From an uncultured Flavobacteriaceae bacterium (GTDB taxonomy: Bacteria; Bacteroidota; Bacteroidia; Flavobacteriales; Flavobacteriaceae), in NCBI GenBank assembly GCA_905479415.1, contig CAJQMK010000053.1, positions 1 through 54,545 of the forward strand: a stretch of 54,545 nt of DNA, given 5' to 3'. Position 1 is the first letter of the stretch. The number at the start of each line of letters is the position of its first letter. Below the pieces are notes generated by a model. The model worked only from the letters and a program-made list of their open reading frames with translations. It did not search any database and had not been told where the DNA came from. The position numbers were made by a program, and so were the translations under genes. This document shows positions 1 through 9,166 of this stretch, one piece after another.

Positions 1-1233
1 GTTTTCCATTTTTTCTATGTTGCCGGACATACATTCTTTCAATAATTGCATTGGAAAAATATCCATTGGGAAAACATTTTCCATTTCGCCAGTAACCACA
101 AAAGCCCTTTCCTCACCATTTAAATTGGTGTCTAGATCGTATTTTTTATTTGGAAACAACCATGAAAAGGACGTTTTATATATACTTGGGACTTTATTAT
201 TTACAAAAGGTATCCATCCAAACATTCTGTAATGGTTACCTTCTCTTAAAACAGATAGAGTATTATTATAAAATCCCAGATAACTATCTTTATCTACAGA
301 GTATCCTGTCAGAACGTCTCCATTAATAAACCTTAAATTATCTTCAGAACTAATACCAGCGTCACTTATAATGTTTGATAGTTTAGAACCAACAATTGTT
401 TTATAATATTGAGGATACTTTACCGGGGGACCAGAAACAGCTATTGTTCTTGTTGGTTCATAAATTCCAGTTAAGAATAATTTACCAATTATTGCTACAT
501 CTTCAGCTCCGAGTATCCAAACTTTTTCACCACTATTAACAGGGTCAATGTGATGAATTTGGACACCAACATTTCCAGCAGGATGTAATCCTGTAACATT
601 ATGAACGGAAATATTATCTATTTCTAGAATAAATGAATTATGATTTTTTTCAATACAAACATTTAAATCCCCATCGGTTAATTTATTTAAAACATTTAAA
701 CCTGCTTTAAATTCTTCTTTTTGATCATTTAAAATAATTTCAATGTCTGCTGCAATAGGTGCAGAACTAACGGCTGAAATAAAAATAGATTTAGGCGTGT
801 CGTTTGGATTTGCTATAATATCATAAGGTCTTTGCTTAATGAATGGCCAACAACCGGAATTTAACAAAAGATCTAATACATCGTTTCTTGAACATGAATC
901 TATTTTTGAAATTTTATGTTTTTTGATATTTTGATTATCATCACTATGAATAAGAATTTCTAAAATCTTTCTTTTGGCACCTCTAATTATATCGGAAATA
1001 GTTCCAGAAACAGGTGAACAAAATTTAATTTCAGGATTCTTTTTTGAATAAAAAACAACATCACCCATTTTAACTTTATCACCAACTTTAACTGCCATTT
1101 TAGGTGTTATAAGATGAAAATTTGACGGATTAATTGAAACAGATTTTGGAAAAGAAGCTTTTTTTACAATGTTTTCAGGTGCTCCTTTTAAATTGATGGA
1201 TAAACCATTCTTAATTCGGATGTCATTTGACAT
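1..1233 (-). CDS. nqrA: Na(+)-translocating NADH-quinone reductase subunit A (3' end outside window)
   Basis: Subunit A of the membrane complex that oxidises NADH, reduces ubiquinone or menaquinone and pumps Na+ out of the cell. The reverse strand is open from an ATG at 1233 to the window edge, 411 codons without a stop; the family is about 445-450 residues, so only the C-terminal tail is missing. The N-terminus reads MSNDIRIKNGLSINLKG, followed by a lipoyl-like beta region (VKVGDKVKMGDVVFYSKKNP) and SPVSGTIS, typical of NqrA. Further in, HNVTGLHPAGNVGVQIHHID and SGPPVKYP are also family-like. It is usually the first gene of nqrABCDEF, so the rest of the operon should lie beyond the left edge. 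A TAAATTTG -7 box lies 24 bases upstream of the start. The identification is firm. Confidence 0.93.
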   Translation of the reverse strand, partial: MSNDIRIKNGLSINLKGAPENIVKKASFPKSVSINPSNFHLITPKMAVKVGDKVKMGDVVFYSKKNPEIKFCSPVSGTISDIIRGAKRKILEILIHSDDNQNIKKHKISKIDSCSRNDVLDLLLNSGCWPFIKQRPYDIIANPNDTPKSIFISAVSSAPIAADIEIILNDQKEEFKAGLNVLNKLTDGDLNVCIEKNHNSFILEIDNISVHNVTGLHPAGNVGVQIHHIDPVNSGEKVWILGAEDVAIIGKLFLTGIYEPTRTIAVSGPPVKYPQYYKTIVGSKLSNIISDAGISSEDNLRFINGDVLTGYSVDKDSYLGFYNNTLSVLREGNHYRMFGWIPFVNNKVPSIYKTSFSWLFPNKKYDLDTNLNGEERAFVVTGEMENVFPMDIFPMQLLKECMSGNIEKMEN

Positions 1234-1257
1234 AATTATTTGCTATAAAATAGAGCG

Positions 1258-1265
1258 CAAATTTA
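1258..1265 (-). promoter_or_regulatory. Bacteroidota -7 promoter box for nqrA
   Basis: The minus strand reads TAAATTTG, an exact match to the Bacteroidota -7 consensus TAnnTTTG. It ends 24 bases before the nqrA ATG, giving a leader of about 20 nt. No TTG is present at the expected -33 distance, so this rests on one element and its position. Confidence 0.5.
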
Positions 1266-1389
1266 TTAATTAAAAGCTATTTCTAAAAGTTGATTTAAGT
1301 TAAATTTTTTATTTATATTCATTCTAAATAATATTATATTAAGAATTTAAATACATAAAAAAATATAACTTTAAAAAAACATATAGGAA

Positions 1390-2604
1390 ATGAATAAATC
1401 TTCCATTATAATATTGCTTTTTTTGTTGATATTCTCAAAAAATTATAGTCAATTTCATAAATTACCTGAAAACATATTTAGTGTGAAAATTAAAGGATCA
1501 AATCAAGATTATCCGGTTTTTAATTTAAGTGATAAAATATTTTTTTCATTTGATGATCTGAACACTAAAAAGTCAAGTTTTTATTATAAAATAAATCATT
1601 ATGATTTTGAATGGAAACCTTCAAAAATATTAAAATCAGAATATATTGATGGATATGATGATAATTTGATTGAATCATTTGATAACTCTTACAATACACT
1701 TATCGATTATACAAATTATCAAATTTCTATTCCTAATAAAGATCTCAAATTAAAGATTTCTGGAAATTATTCAATTAGTATTCATAGCGAGAATGGAGAT
1801 TTTTTATTCGAAAAAAAATTTTCCGTTTTAAATAAAATGATTTCAACAAATATTAAAATTAAAAAATCTTCAGATCTGGAAAAAATTGATAGTCATCAAA
1901 ATATTGACATTTCTGTGCGTTGTGATAATTGTAATAAATTCAATGGTAATTCATCCGATTTGAAATTAGTTGTCGTTAAAAATAACAATTTGAATAATTT
2001 TAGAGTAATTGAAAAACCTGATTATTTTTTAAACAATACTCTAATTTATAGAGACATCTCATTTAAGGGAGGAAATGAATTTTTAAATTTTGATAGTTCA
2101 AAAATAAACTCAACTAATGTCAAGGTTTACAAAACCGAACTTAATGATTTTTATGAAATATATTTAAGAACTGACATTGACAGAACTGATAGTTTTTATC
2201 AATACAACCCTGATGTTAATGGATCATTTGTAATCAATAAAAATTTTAATAATCCAGAAATTGAAAACGATTATAGTTTAGTAAAATTTAGTTTTAAACC
2301 AGACAGAATAGATAAAAAAAATAGAGTTTTTATAATTGGAGAGTTTAATGATTATAAAATAACAAATAAGTACGAACTTAAATTAAATAACAACATATAT
2401 AAAGGGGAATTTAAATTTAAACAAGGCTTTTACAATTACAAATATTTATCATTAGAAACAGATGGAAGAATAAAAAAATATTCTGGAAATTTTTGGGAAA
2501 CACAAAATATCTACATTGCATTATTATACCACAAAAAATTAACGGAAAAATATTACAAACTAATTTCAATTAGCGAGACATCTAGTGTTAACATTAAAAA
2601 TTAA
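1390..2604 (+). CDS. type IX secretion system plug-like protein (DUF5103 family)
   Basis: A 404-residue exported protein. Residues 1-20 are a signal peptide (short positive start, hydrophobic stretch LLFLLIFS, cleavage near YSQ). The mature part matches the DUF5103 family: an N-terminal beta-sandwich with the pattern FFSFDDLNTKKSSFYYKINH around residues 50-70, a middle region, and a C-terminal domain containing FIIGEFNDYK and a final LLYHKKLTEKYYKLI. Members of this family include the plug protein that closes the SprA translocon channel of the T9SS in Flavobacterium. It is divergent from nqrA and followed 43 bases later by apaG, a neighbourhood I recall as common in Flavobacteriia. The family call is firm; the plug role in this organism is inferred. 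Confidence 0.85.
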   Translation: MNKSSIIILLFLLIFSKNYSQFHKLPENIFSVKIKGSNQDYPVFNLSDKIFFSFDDLNTKKSSFYYKINHYDFEWKPSKILKSEYIDGYDDNLIESFDNSYNTLIDYTNYQISIPNKDLKLKISGNYSISIHSENGDFLFEKKFSVLNKMISTNIKIKKSSDLEKIDSHQNIDISVRCDNCNKFNGNSSDLKLVVVKNNNLNNFRVIEKPDYFLNNTLIYRDISFKGGNEFLNFDSSKINSTNVKVYKTELNDFYEIYLRTDIDRTDSFYQYNPDVNGSFVINKNFNNPEIENDYSLVKFSFKPDRIDKKNRVFIIGEFNDYKITNKYELKLNNNIYKGEFKFKQGFYNYKYLSLETDGRIKKYSGNFWETQNIYIALLYHKKLTEKYYKLISISETSSVNIKN

Positions 2605-2647
2605 AAAAGCTAATTAAATTCTTAATTTAAATATATAACTTAGCTCG

Positions 2648-3034
2648 ATGATTAACCACGTTACAAGAGGAATTAAAATTTCTGTCAAAGTTTTGTTTGA
2701 TGGATCATATTTCAAAAATTACATTTTGAATTACTCTTTTAACTATACAATTTCAATAATAAATCAAAGCAAAAATTCTGTCCAACTTAAATCTAGACAT
2801 TGGAGAATTTTTGATTCCTTAAATAGTGATATCATTATAGATGGTGAAGGTGTGGTTGGAGAAAAACCAATTATTAAGCCGGGAGATTCCCACATTTATT
2901 CATCAGGGTGTTTAATAACATCCACTGTTGGTGCAATGAGAGGATTTTACAATATGATAGATATAAATACTGGTAAAAAATTTAGAGCGTATATTCCAAC
3001 TTTTAAATTAAACTCTCCGCAAGCACTTAATTAA
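2648..3034 (+). CDS. apaG: ApaG domain protein
   Basis: A 128-residue single-domain protein with the fibronectin-III-like ApaG fold. Diagnostic stretches are RHWRIFDSLN (residues 51-60), EGVVGEKPIIKPGDSHIYSS (67-86), CLITSTVGAMRGFYNMID (88-105) and the C-terminal FRAYIPTFKL. ApaG is associated with Co2+ resistance and Mg2+ efflux phenotypes in enterobacteria; its biochemical role is unclear and this free-standing form is common in Bacteroidota. The ATG at 2648 gives the usual family length. The gene lies between the DUF5103 gene and pruA on the same strand with small gaps, probably in one transcript. Confidence 0.9.
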   Translation: MINHVTRGIKISVKVLFDGSYFKNYILNYSFNYTISIINQSKNSVQLKSRHWRIFDSLNSDIIIDGEGVVGEKPIIKPGDSHIYSSGCLITSTVGAMRGFYNMIDINTGKKFRAYIPTFKLNSPQALN

Positions 3035-3057
3035 TAATTTAATATAAATAAATTTCT

Positions 3058-4671
3058 ATGTTTAAAGTTCCACAGTTAAAAAACGAAGATATTAAAGATT
3101 ACTTAAAAAATTCAGACGAAAGAATTGAAGTTCAAAATACTTATAATTCAATGTATAGTCAAAATATAAAAATCCCATTATACATTGGTGAAGATGAGAT
3201 TTATACTGATGAAAGAAAAAATATAAAACCACCTCACGATCACAGAAAAATAGTTGGAAATTTTTCTGTTTGTAATGAACAACATGTTCACGATGCCATA
3301 AATAATTCATTGAGTGTTAAAAATAAATGGACAGAAACATCATGGCAAGAAAGAGCATCAATATTTTTAAAAGCTGCAGAGCTAATAGCTGGGCCTTACA
3401 GAGCAAAAATAAATGCTGCTACTATGATTGGTCAATCAAAAACTATATTTCAAGCTGAAATAGATGCTGCATGTGAACTTGTAGATTTTCTTAAACTTAA
3501 CATAGTTTACATGAACGAAATTTATCAAGAACAGCCTATTACAGTTGGTGAAGTTTCAAACAAACTAGAATACAGACCTTTAGAGGGATTCGTTTACGCT
3601 ATAACTCCGTTTAACTTTACAGCTATTGGAGGAAATCTATGTGCAAGCGCTGCTCTAATGGGAAATGTTGTTTTATGGAAACCTAGTGATCATCAAGTGT
3701 ATAGTGCAAAAGTAATTATGGATGTATTTAATGAAGCCGGTCTTCCTAAAGGCGTAATAAATCTTGTAACCGGAGATCCTGTAATGATTACTGATATAGC
3801 ATTAAAAAACACTAATCTTTCAGGAATTCATTTTACTGGATCAACTGATGTATTTAAATCTCTTTGGTCCAAAGTTGGGTCTAATATTAACATTTACAGA
3901 GACTACCCTAGAATTGTTGGTGAAACGGGTGGAAAGGATTTTATTTTTTCACATCCATCTGCCGATTCAAAAATAGTTTCAACAGCAATTGTTAGAGGAG
4001 GTTTCGAATATCAAGGTCAAAAATGTTCAGCTGCATCAAGAGTTTATATTCCTAAATCTAAATCAGAAGAAATTATTCAAAATTTAGAACAACAAATCAG
4101 CACAATTACTATGGGATCTCCAATAGATTTTAAACATTTTATGACTGCAGTCATTCACGAAAATTCTTTTGATAAGATAGTTCATTATATCGAAACAGCT
4201 AAGAAATCTAATGAAGCTGAAATTATTATTGGTGGAAATTATGATAAGTCTAAAGGATATTTTGTTTCTCCAACAATAATTTTAACAACAAATCCAAATT
4301 TCATTACTATGGAAAAAGAAATATTTGGGCCTGTTGTAACAATTTATATTTACGAAGACAATAATTGGAAAGACACCCTTTCTTTAGTAGATAAGACGTC
4401 GATGTACGCTCTTACTGGAGCCTTTATTTCAAATGACAGAGATACAATAGATCACGCATTAAAAACTCTGAGATATAGTGCAGGTAATTTTTACATTAAT
4501 GACAAACCATCAGGAGCTGTTGTTGGACAACAGCCTTTTGGCGGATCAAGAGCCTCAGGCACAAACGACAAAGCTGGTTCAAAATTAAATCTTTTAAGAT
4601 GGGTTTCTCCTAGATTAATTAAAGAAAATTTTAATCCACCTACTGATTACCCTTATCCGTATATGGCATAG
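3058..4671 (+). CDS. pruA: 1-pyrroline-5-carboxylate dehydrogenase
   Basis: NAD(P)+-dependent aldehyde dehydrogenase that oxidises pyrroline-5-carboxylate (glutamate semialdehyde) to glutamate, the second step of proline degradation, in the cytoplasm. The 537 residues match the stand-alone Bacteroidota enzyme of about 540. Visible active-site features are the oxyanion asparagine in TPFNF (N186), the general base in VGETGGKDF (E289) and the catalytic cysteine in GQKCSAASRV (C323). FGPVVTIYIYED and PFGGSRASGTNDKAGS near the C-terminus are typical of this subfamily rather than of generic aldehyde dehydrogenases. No proline dehydrogenase gene lies nearby. Its 3' end overlaps that of the convergent rsmG by 32 bases. 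Confidence 0.95.
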   Translation: MFKVPQLKNEDIKDYLKNSDERIEVQNTYNSMYSQNIKIPLYIGEDEIYTDERKNIKPPHDHRKIVGNFSVCNEQHVHDAINNSLSVKNKWTETSWQERASIFLKAAELIAGPYRAKINAATMIGQSKTIFQAEIDAACELVDFLKLNIVYMNEIYQEQPITVGEVSNKLEYRPLEGFVYAITPFNFTAIGGNLCASAALMGNVVLWKPSDHQVYSAKVIMDVFNEAGLPKGVINLVTGDPVMITDIALKNTNLSGIHFTGSTDVFKSLWSKVGSNINIYRDYPRIVGETGGKDFIFSHPSADSKIVSTAIVRGGFEYQGQKCSAASRVYIPKSKSEEIIQNLEQQISTITMGSPIDFKHFMTAVIHENSFDKIVHYIETAKKSNEAEIIIGGNYDKSKGYFVSPTIILTTNPNFITMEKEIFGPVVTIYIYEDNNWKDTLSLVDKTSMYALTGAFISNDRDTIDHALKTLRYSAGNFYINDKPSGAVVGQQPFGGSRASGTNDKAGSKLNLLRWVSPRLIKENFNPPTDYPYPYMA

Positions 4672-5302
4672 GTAAGTAAACTATTTTCTTGGTTTCAAAA
4701 AAAGTATTACTGAAATAACTATTGATTTTATAGATTCTGGCAGTTTCAAAACTCTCTAACTCTTTTGTTAAGTCACCACCTTTTAAATAAAAAATTCCAT
4801 TTTTTAATTGGTGCTTGTTTTTAGTTAAAAATTTACCATCAACTATTTTAACAAAACTTGACATGTTAGTTACAGCTCTACTAATAATAAAATCATACTG
4901 TTGATTTACATTTTCTGATCTGATTTGATCGGCAATAACATTTTTCAGACCAAGATCATTAGCAATAGCTTGAACTACTTTGATTTTCTTTCCAATTGAA
5001 TCAGTAAGATGAAATGAAACTTCTGGAAACATAATTGCTAAAGGTATTCCAGGAAATCCTCCTCCAGTACCAACATCAAGAATTTTTGTTTTAGGTAAAA
5101 ACTTTATGACTTTAGATATACTTAAAGAATGTAAAACGTGCCTTATATTTAACTCTGAAATATCTTTTCTAGAAATTACATTTATTTTACTATTCCAGTC
5201 TTTGTAAAGTTTAGTTAGACTATTAAACTGTTTAATTTGAGAATTCGTAAGGTCTGAAAAATTAGATTTAATGATGTTCAAAACTTTTATTAATTTATTC
5301 AA
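4640..5302 (-). CDS. rsmG: 16S rRNA (guanine-N7) methyltransferase RsmG
   Basis: SAM-dependent methyltransferase for N7 of G527 in 16S rRNA. The SAM-binding loop DVGTGGGFPG is at residues 76-85, preceded by NVISRKDI and the RHVLHSL segment; FIISRAVTNM is the later family motif. There is no in-frame ATG near the start: an upstream stop blocks extension, and the candidates are TTG at 5302 (220 aa, annotated) or TTG at 5281 (213 aa). The second lines up better with family N-termini, so the true start may be 5281. The gene overlaps pruA by 32 bases tail to tail and faces away from the desaturase at 5360. Function is firm; the start is uncertain. Confidence 0.92.
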   Translation of the reverse strand: MNKLIKVLNIIKSNFSDLTNSQIKQFNSLTKLYKDWNSKINVISRKDISELNIRHVLHSLSISKVIKFLPKTKILDVGTGGGFPGIPLAIMFPEVSFHLTDSIGKKIKVVQAIANDLGLKNVIADQIRSENVNQQYDFIISRAVTNMSSFVKIVDGKFLTKNKHQLKNGIFYLKGGDLTKELESFETARIYKINSYFSNTFFETKKIVYLPMPYTDKGNQ

Positions 5303-5359
5303 AATTACATCAATATTTTTAGCAAAATAAATATCTTTATTAGTATACTTTATTTAATC

Positions 5360-6463
5360 ATGATAAAAAAAATAAATGCAATAAAATTCTCTAGAAATGA
5401 TTCTAAAGAGTTTTTTAAAACTTTAAATAAAAGGGTTAATAAATATTTTAAAGAAAAAAATATTTCAAAAAATGGTAACTGGAAAATTTGGGTCAAAACA
5501 ATTACAATGTTTAGCCTCCTTTTAACTCCTTACATTCTAATTTCTTTAATTTCAATCCCAAGTTGGATTCAAGTTCTATTATCAATAGTAATGGGTATTG
5601 GCTTAGCGGGTATTGGAATGAACGTAATGCATGATGGTAATCATGGTTCTTTTTCCAATAAAAAATGGATAAACAGATTAATGGGTGGAAGCATTTATTT
5701 GTTAGCTGGAAATAGATATAACTGGCAAGTCCAACATAATGTTTTACATCATACTTACACAAATATTCATGGTCATGATGAAGATTTAGAAGCAGGACGA
5801 ATTATAAGATTTTCAAAACACTCTAAATGGAGATGGTTTCATAAATTTCAACATTATTATTCTGTTTTACTTTATGGTTTATTGACATTAAATTGGTCAA
5901 TTACCACAGATTTTTTTCAAATGAAAAGGTATATGAAAAAAAAATTATCACATGGAAGATTCCCAAATCCATTTGTAAACTGGACTAAATTAATTGTATC
6001 TAAAGTATTATATTTTTTGTTCTGGATATTTATTCCAATTTTAGTTTTTAATGTGTTATGGTGGAAAGTTTTAATATCATTTATTGTAATGCATTACACT
6101 GCAGGTCTAATATTGAGTTTAGTGTTTCAATTAGCTCATATTATGGATGAAGCTGAAATGCCACTTCCTGATTTGAATGGAAACATAAAAAATAGCTGGG
6201 CAATTCATCAACTAAATACAACTGTTAATTTTGCAGCAAATAATAAATTGGTTAATTGGTTTACTGGTGGTTTAAATCACCAGGTAGAGCATCATATTTT
6301 TCCAAATATTTCACACGTACATTATGATCAAATTGCTAAAATTGTTAAAAAAACCTCAATTGAATTTAATCTTCCTTATAATGAATTTAATACTTTTTTT
6401 GATGCAATAAGAGCACATTTTCGATTTCTTAAAACTATGGGCTTAAAACCTCAAAACGCTTAA
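5360..6463 (+). CDS. membrane fatty acid desaturase (acyl-CoA / linoleoyl-CoA desaturase-like)
   Basis: A 367-residue membrane di-iron desaturase that should insert a double bond into an acyl chain. The three histidine boxes are present: HDGNH (residues 91-95), HNVLHH (126-131) and QVEHH (308-312). The third box begins with Q instead of H, as in front-end (delta-5/delta-6 type) desaturases, but no cytochrome b5 domain is fused. Hydrophobic segments lie near residues 48-88 and 211-258. The gene is followed after 12 bases by an aminotransferase on the same strand, with which it is probably co-transcribed without obvious metabolic linkage. Positional specificity cannot be read from the sequence; adjustment of membrane lipid fluidity is the likely role. 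Confidence 0.85.
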   Translation: MIKKINAIKFSRNDSKEFFKTLNKRVNKYFKEKNISKNGNWKIWVKTITMFSLLLTPYILISLISIPSWIQVLLSIVMGIGLAGIGMNVMHDGNHGSFSNKKWINRLMGGSIYLLAGNRYNWQVQHNVLHHTYTNIHGHDEDLEAGRIIRFSKHSKWRWFHKFQHYYSVLLYGLLTLNWSITTDFFQMKRYMKKKLSHGRFPNPFVNWTKLIVSKVLYFLFWIFIPILVFNVLWWKVLISFIVMHYTAGLILSLVFQLAHIMDEAEMPLPDLNGNIKNSWAIHQLNTTVNFAANNKLVNWFTGGLNHQVEHHIFPNISHVHYDQIAKIVKKTSIEFNLPYNEFNTFFDAIRAHFRFLKTMGLKPQNA

Positions 6464-6475
6464 TTTAAATTCAAA

Positions 6476-7669
6476 ATGACTAATAAACTTTCTAAAAGAA
6501 TTAATAATTTACCTGTTTCAGCAACACTTGCAATGGCTGCAAAAGCAAGAGAATTAAAAGAAAATGGTATTGATATTATTGGACTAAGTCTTGGTGAACC
6601 TGATTTTAACACACCTGATTTTATAAAAGATGCTGCTATTAAAGCAATTGAAGAAAATTATAATTCATATAGTCCAGTTGACGGATACGTTGATTTAAAA
6701 AAGTCAATTTGTAAAAAATTTAAAAGAGATAATGACTTAGATTATCAACTCGATCAAATTGTTGTTTCAACGGGAGCTAAACAATCAATAGCAAACACTG
6801 TTCAAGTATTAGTAAACCCTGGTGATGATGTGTTACTTGTAGCCCCATATTGGGTAAGTTATTCCGCAATTGTTACACTAGCGGAAGGAAATCCAATTGA
6901 AATCAGATCAGATATTTCTAATGATTTTAAAATTACTCCTTCGCAGCTAGAAAATGCAATTACTAAAAAAACTAAATTGGTAATAATAAATTCACCAAAT
7001 AATCCGAGTGGTTCAGTATATACAGAACTGGAGTATAAAGCTCTTGCTAAAGTTTTAGATAAATATCCTGGAATATTCATTCTTTCTGATGAAATTTATG
7101 AACATATAAATTATGGTATTCCACATTTTAGTTTTGCAAAAATACCATCAATGTTTAACAGAACAATTACAGTAAACGGACTAGCAAAAGCTTTTGCTAT
7201 GACAGGATGGAGAATTGGCTACATTGGCGCTCCTAATTGGATAGCAAAAGCCTGTACTAAAATGCAAGGACAAATTACAAGTGGAACAAACTGTATAGCT
7301 CAACGCGCTTGTATATCTGCTCTTGAATCACCCGTGAATAAAATTAAGTACATGGTAGATGAGTTTAAATTAAGAAGAGAATTGATAATCAATCTACTTA
7401 AAGATATTAAAGGATTTAAATTAAATGAACCTAAAGGTGCATTTTATGTTTTTCCCGATATTTCATCATTTTTTGGAACAACTATTAAGGACAAAAAAAT
7501 AAATAATGCATCTGACTTTGCTATATACTTACTTGAAGAAGCTCACGTAGCAACAGTAACAGGTGAGGCATTTGGATCTCCAAATAATATTAGAATATCT
7601 TATGCTGCCTCAAACGAAAACATTATAAATGCTGTAAATAGAATCAAAAAAGCTTTATTGACGGATTAG
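6476..7669 (+). CDS. class I PLP-dependent aminotransferase (aspartate aminotransferase-like)
   Basis: A 397-residue fold-type I aminotransferase of the bacterial class I aspartate aminotransferase group. Key residues: SLGEPDFNTPDF (38-49), NSPNNPSGSVY around 172-182, the PLP-pyridine aspartate in SDEIYEH (D205), the Schiff-base lysine in NGLAKAFAMTGWRIGY (K238), the phosphate-contacting arginine (R246) and the carboxylate-binding arginine in NIRISYAAS near the C-terminus. It most likely transfers the amino group between aspartate and 2-oxoglutarate, though related enzymes accept aromatic substrates or prephenate, so I leave the symbol blank. Its last 4 bases overlap the convergent trkH stop. 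Confidence 0.9.
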   Translation: MTNKLSKRINNLPVSATLAMAAKARELKENGIDIIGLSLGEPDFNTPDFIKDAAIKAIEENYNSYSPVDGYVDLKKSICKKFKRDNDLDYQLDQIVVSTGAKQSIANTVQVLVNPGDDVLLVAPYWVSYSAIVTLAEGNPIEIRSDISNDFKITPSQLENAITKKTKLVIINSPNNPSGSVYTELEYKALAKVLDKYPGIFILSDEIYEHINYGIPHFSFAKIPSMFNRTITVNGLAKAFAMTGWRIGYIGAPNWIAKACTKMQGQITSGTNCIAQRACISALESPVNKIKYMVDEFKLRRELIINLLKDIKGFKLNEPKGAFYVFPDISSFFGTTIKDKKINNASDFAIYLLEEAHVATVTGEAFGSPNNIRISYAASNENIINAVNRIKKALLTD

Positions 7670-9159
7670 CTTTTCCAAAAATATGGAGTAAAAAATATCA
7701 ATACAGTAAATAGTTCTAATCTACCTACTAACATTAAAAAAGCACACCAATATTTACCAATTTCAGGTAAGCTGTCAAAATTGCTAATTGGACCTAATGT
7801 TCCTAACGCAGGCCCTACATTCCCTAAGGAAGATGCAGCTCCACCAATAGCTGAAACAAAATCAAGACCTAATGCACTTAAAACTCCTGCTCCAATTATA
7901 AATAATATTAAGTATAAAATAAAGAAGGCAAGAACATGAATTATTATTGGTTTTTCTACAACATGATTATTATGTCTCAATGGAAAAATTGCATTTGGAT
8001 GCAGAGATCTTTTGAATTCTAAAAATCCATTTTTTATTAATATCAAATGACGTAACACTTTTACCCCCCCGGATGTAGAACCAGAAGATCCTCCCAGAAA
8101 CATTATACCAAAAAACAACATTGTTAAAAAAGGTGTCCATGAAATAAAATCACCAGTAACAAAACCTGTAGTAGTTACAATTGCAACAACTTGAAACAAA
8201 GAATGTCTAAAACTACTCTCAAATTTTCCTAAAACTTCAGGGTGATAAACTTCAGTTGAAGATAAATTGACTTGAAAAAATAAAATTAAAGTAGAAATAA
8301 AAACAAATGCGCATATAAATGAAACATACCATTTAAATTCAGTGTCTTGAAATATTTTTTTAAATTTTCCAGTTAATCCAAAATAAATTAAAATAAAATT
8401 TGTTCCAGCCAAAAACATAAAGAAAATTACAATATACTGTATCAAAGGATTGTCATTCCAAAATCCAATACTCTCGTTTTTTGATGAAAAACCACCAGAA
8501 GCGATATTACTCATTGAATTATTTATTGCATCAAAAAAACTCATTCCAGCAAAAGTTAATAATATTGTTTCTAAAAAAGTTAAACCAACATAAATCAACC
8601 ATAGTCTTTTTGCAGTATCACTAATTCTAGGATGAATCTTATCGCCAGTAAGCCCAGGCGCTTCAGCTGTAAAAAGCTGCATTCCACCTATTCCTAACAA
8701 AGGTAAAATAGCAATAGCAAGAACAATAATACCCATACCTCCTAACCAGTGAGTCATACTCCTCCAAAAAATTATGCTTTTGGGCAAAGCGTCTATATCA
8801 TTAATTATTGTTGAACCAGTTGTGGTATATCCAGACATTGTTTCAAAAAAGATGTTTGAAAATGAAGAAATTGAATCAGTCACAACATAAGGAAGCATTC
8901 CTGAAAAGATCATTACAAGCCAGCCCAAAACAACTACAAAATAAGCGTCTCTTTTATTTATTTTTCTTTCATTTTTTTTTGATACAATCATAAATAACCA
9001 ACCAAAAAAAATAACTAATAATGATACTATTGTCATTTCATTTAAAACACCATCATTAGTTAAATAACTTACGAATGCAGAAATAAGCATTGCAAAACCA
9101 TTGAACATTAACAGTAATCCTAAAATGTGAAAAATTAATTTTCTATTCAGTTTAGACAT
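7666..9159 (-). CDS. trkH: TrkH family potassium uptake channel subunit
   Basis: A 497-residue polytopic inner-membrane protein, the K+-translocating subunit of the Trk system. The sequence is strongly hydrophobic with four repeated membrane-pore-membrane units. Recognisable pore and linker stretches include MSGYTTTGSTI, THWLGGMGIIVLAIAILP, SNIASGGFSSKNESIG, TTTGFVTGDFISW and LGGSSGSTSGGVKVLRH, matching TrkH/KtrB filter regions with their conserved glycines. It starts 7 bases after the trkA stop and is certainly co-transcribed with it. The extreme C-terminus overlaps the aminotransferase gene by 4 bases. Confidence 0.94.
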   Translation of the reverse strand: MSKLNRKLIFHILGLLLMFNGFAMLISAFVSYLTNDGVLNEMTIVSLLVIFFGWLFMIVSKKNERKINKRDAYFVVVLGWLVMIFSGMLPYVVTDSISSFSNIFFETMSGYTTTGSTIINDIDALPKSIIFWRSMTHWLGGMGIIVLAIAILPLLGIGGMQLFTAEAPGLTGDKIHPRISDTAKRLWLIYVGLTFLETILLTFAGMSFFDAINNSMSNIASGGFSSKNESIGFWNDNPLIQYIVIFFMFLAGTNFILIYFGLTGKFKKIFQDTEFKWYVSFICAFVFISTLILFFQVNLSSTEVYHPEVLGKFESSFRHSLFQVVAIVTTTGFVTGDFISWTPFLTMLFFGIMFLGGSSGSTSGGVKVLRHLILIKNGFLEFKRSLHPNAIFPLRHNNHVVEKPIIIHVLAFFILYLILFIIGAGVLSALGLDFVSAIGGAASSLGNVGPALGTLGPISNFDSLPEIGKYWCAFLMLVGRLELFTVLIFFTPYFWKS

Positions 9160-9166
9160 TATCTAT

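Noticed and set aside
17-232. Plus-strand open frame of 71 codons at the left edge
   Set aside because: It lies antisense inside nqrA, whose reverse-strand protein is clearly recognisable over the whole region.
5303-5359. Divergent promoter pair between rsmG and the desaturase
   Set aside because: No TAnnTTTG box on either strand; AT-rich near-matches are expected by chance in this composition.
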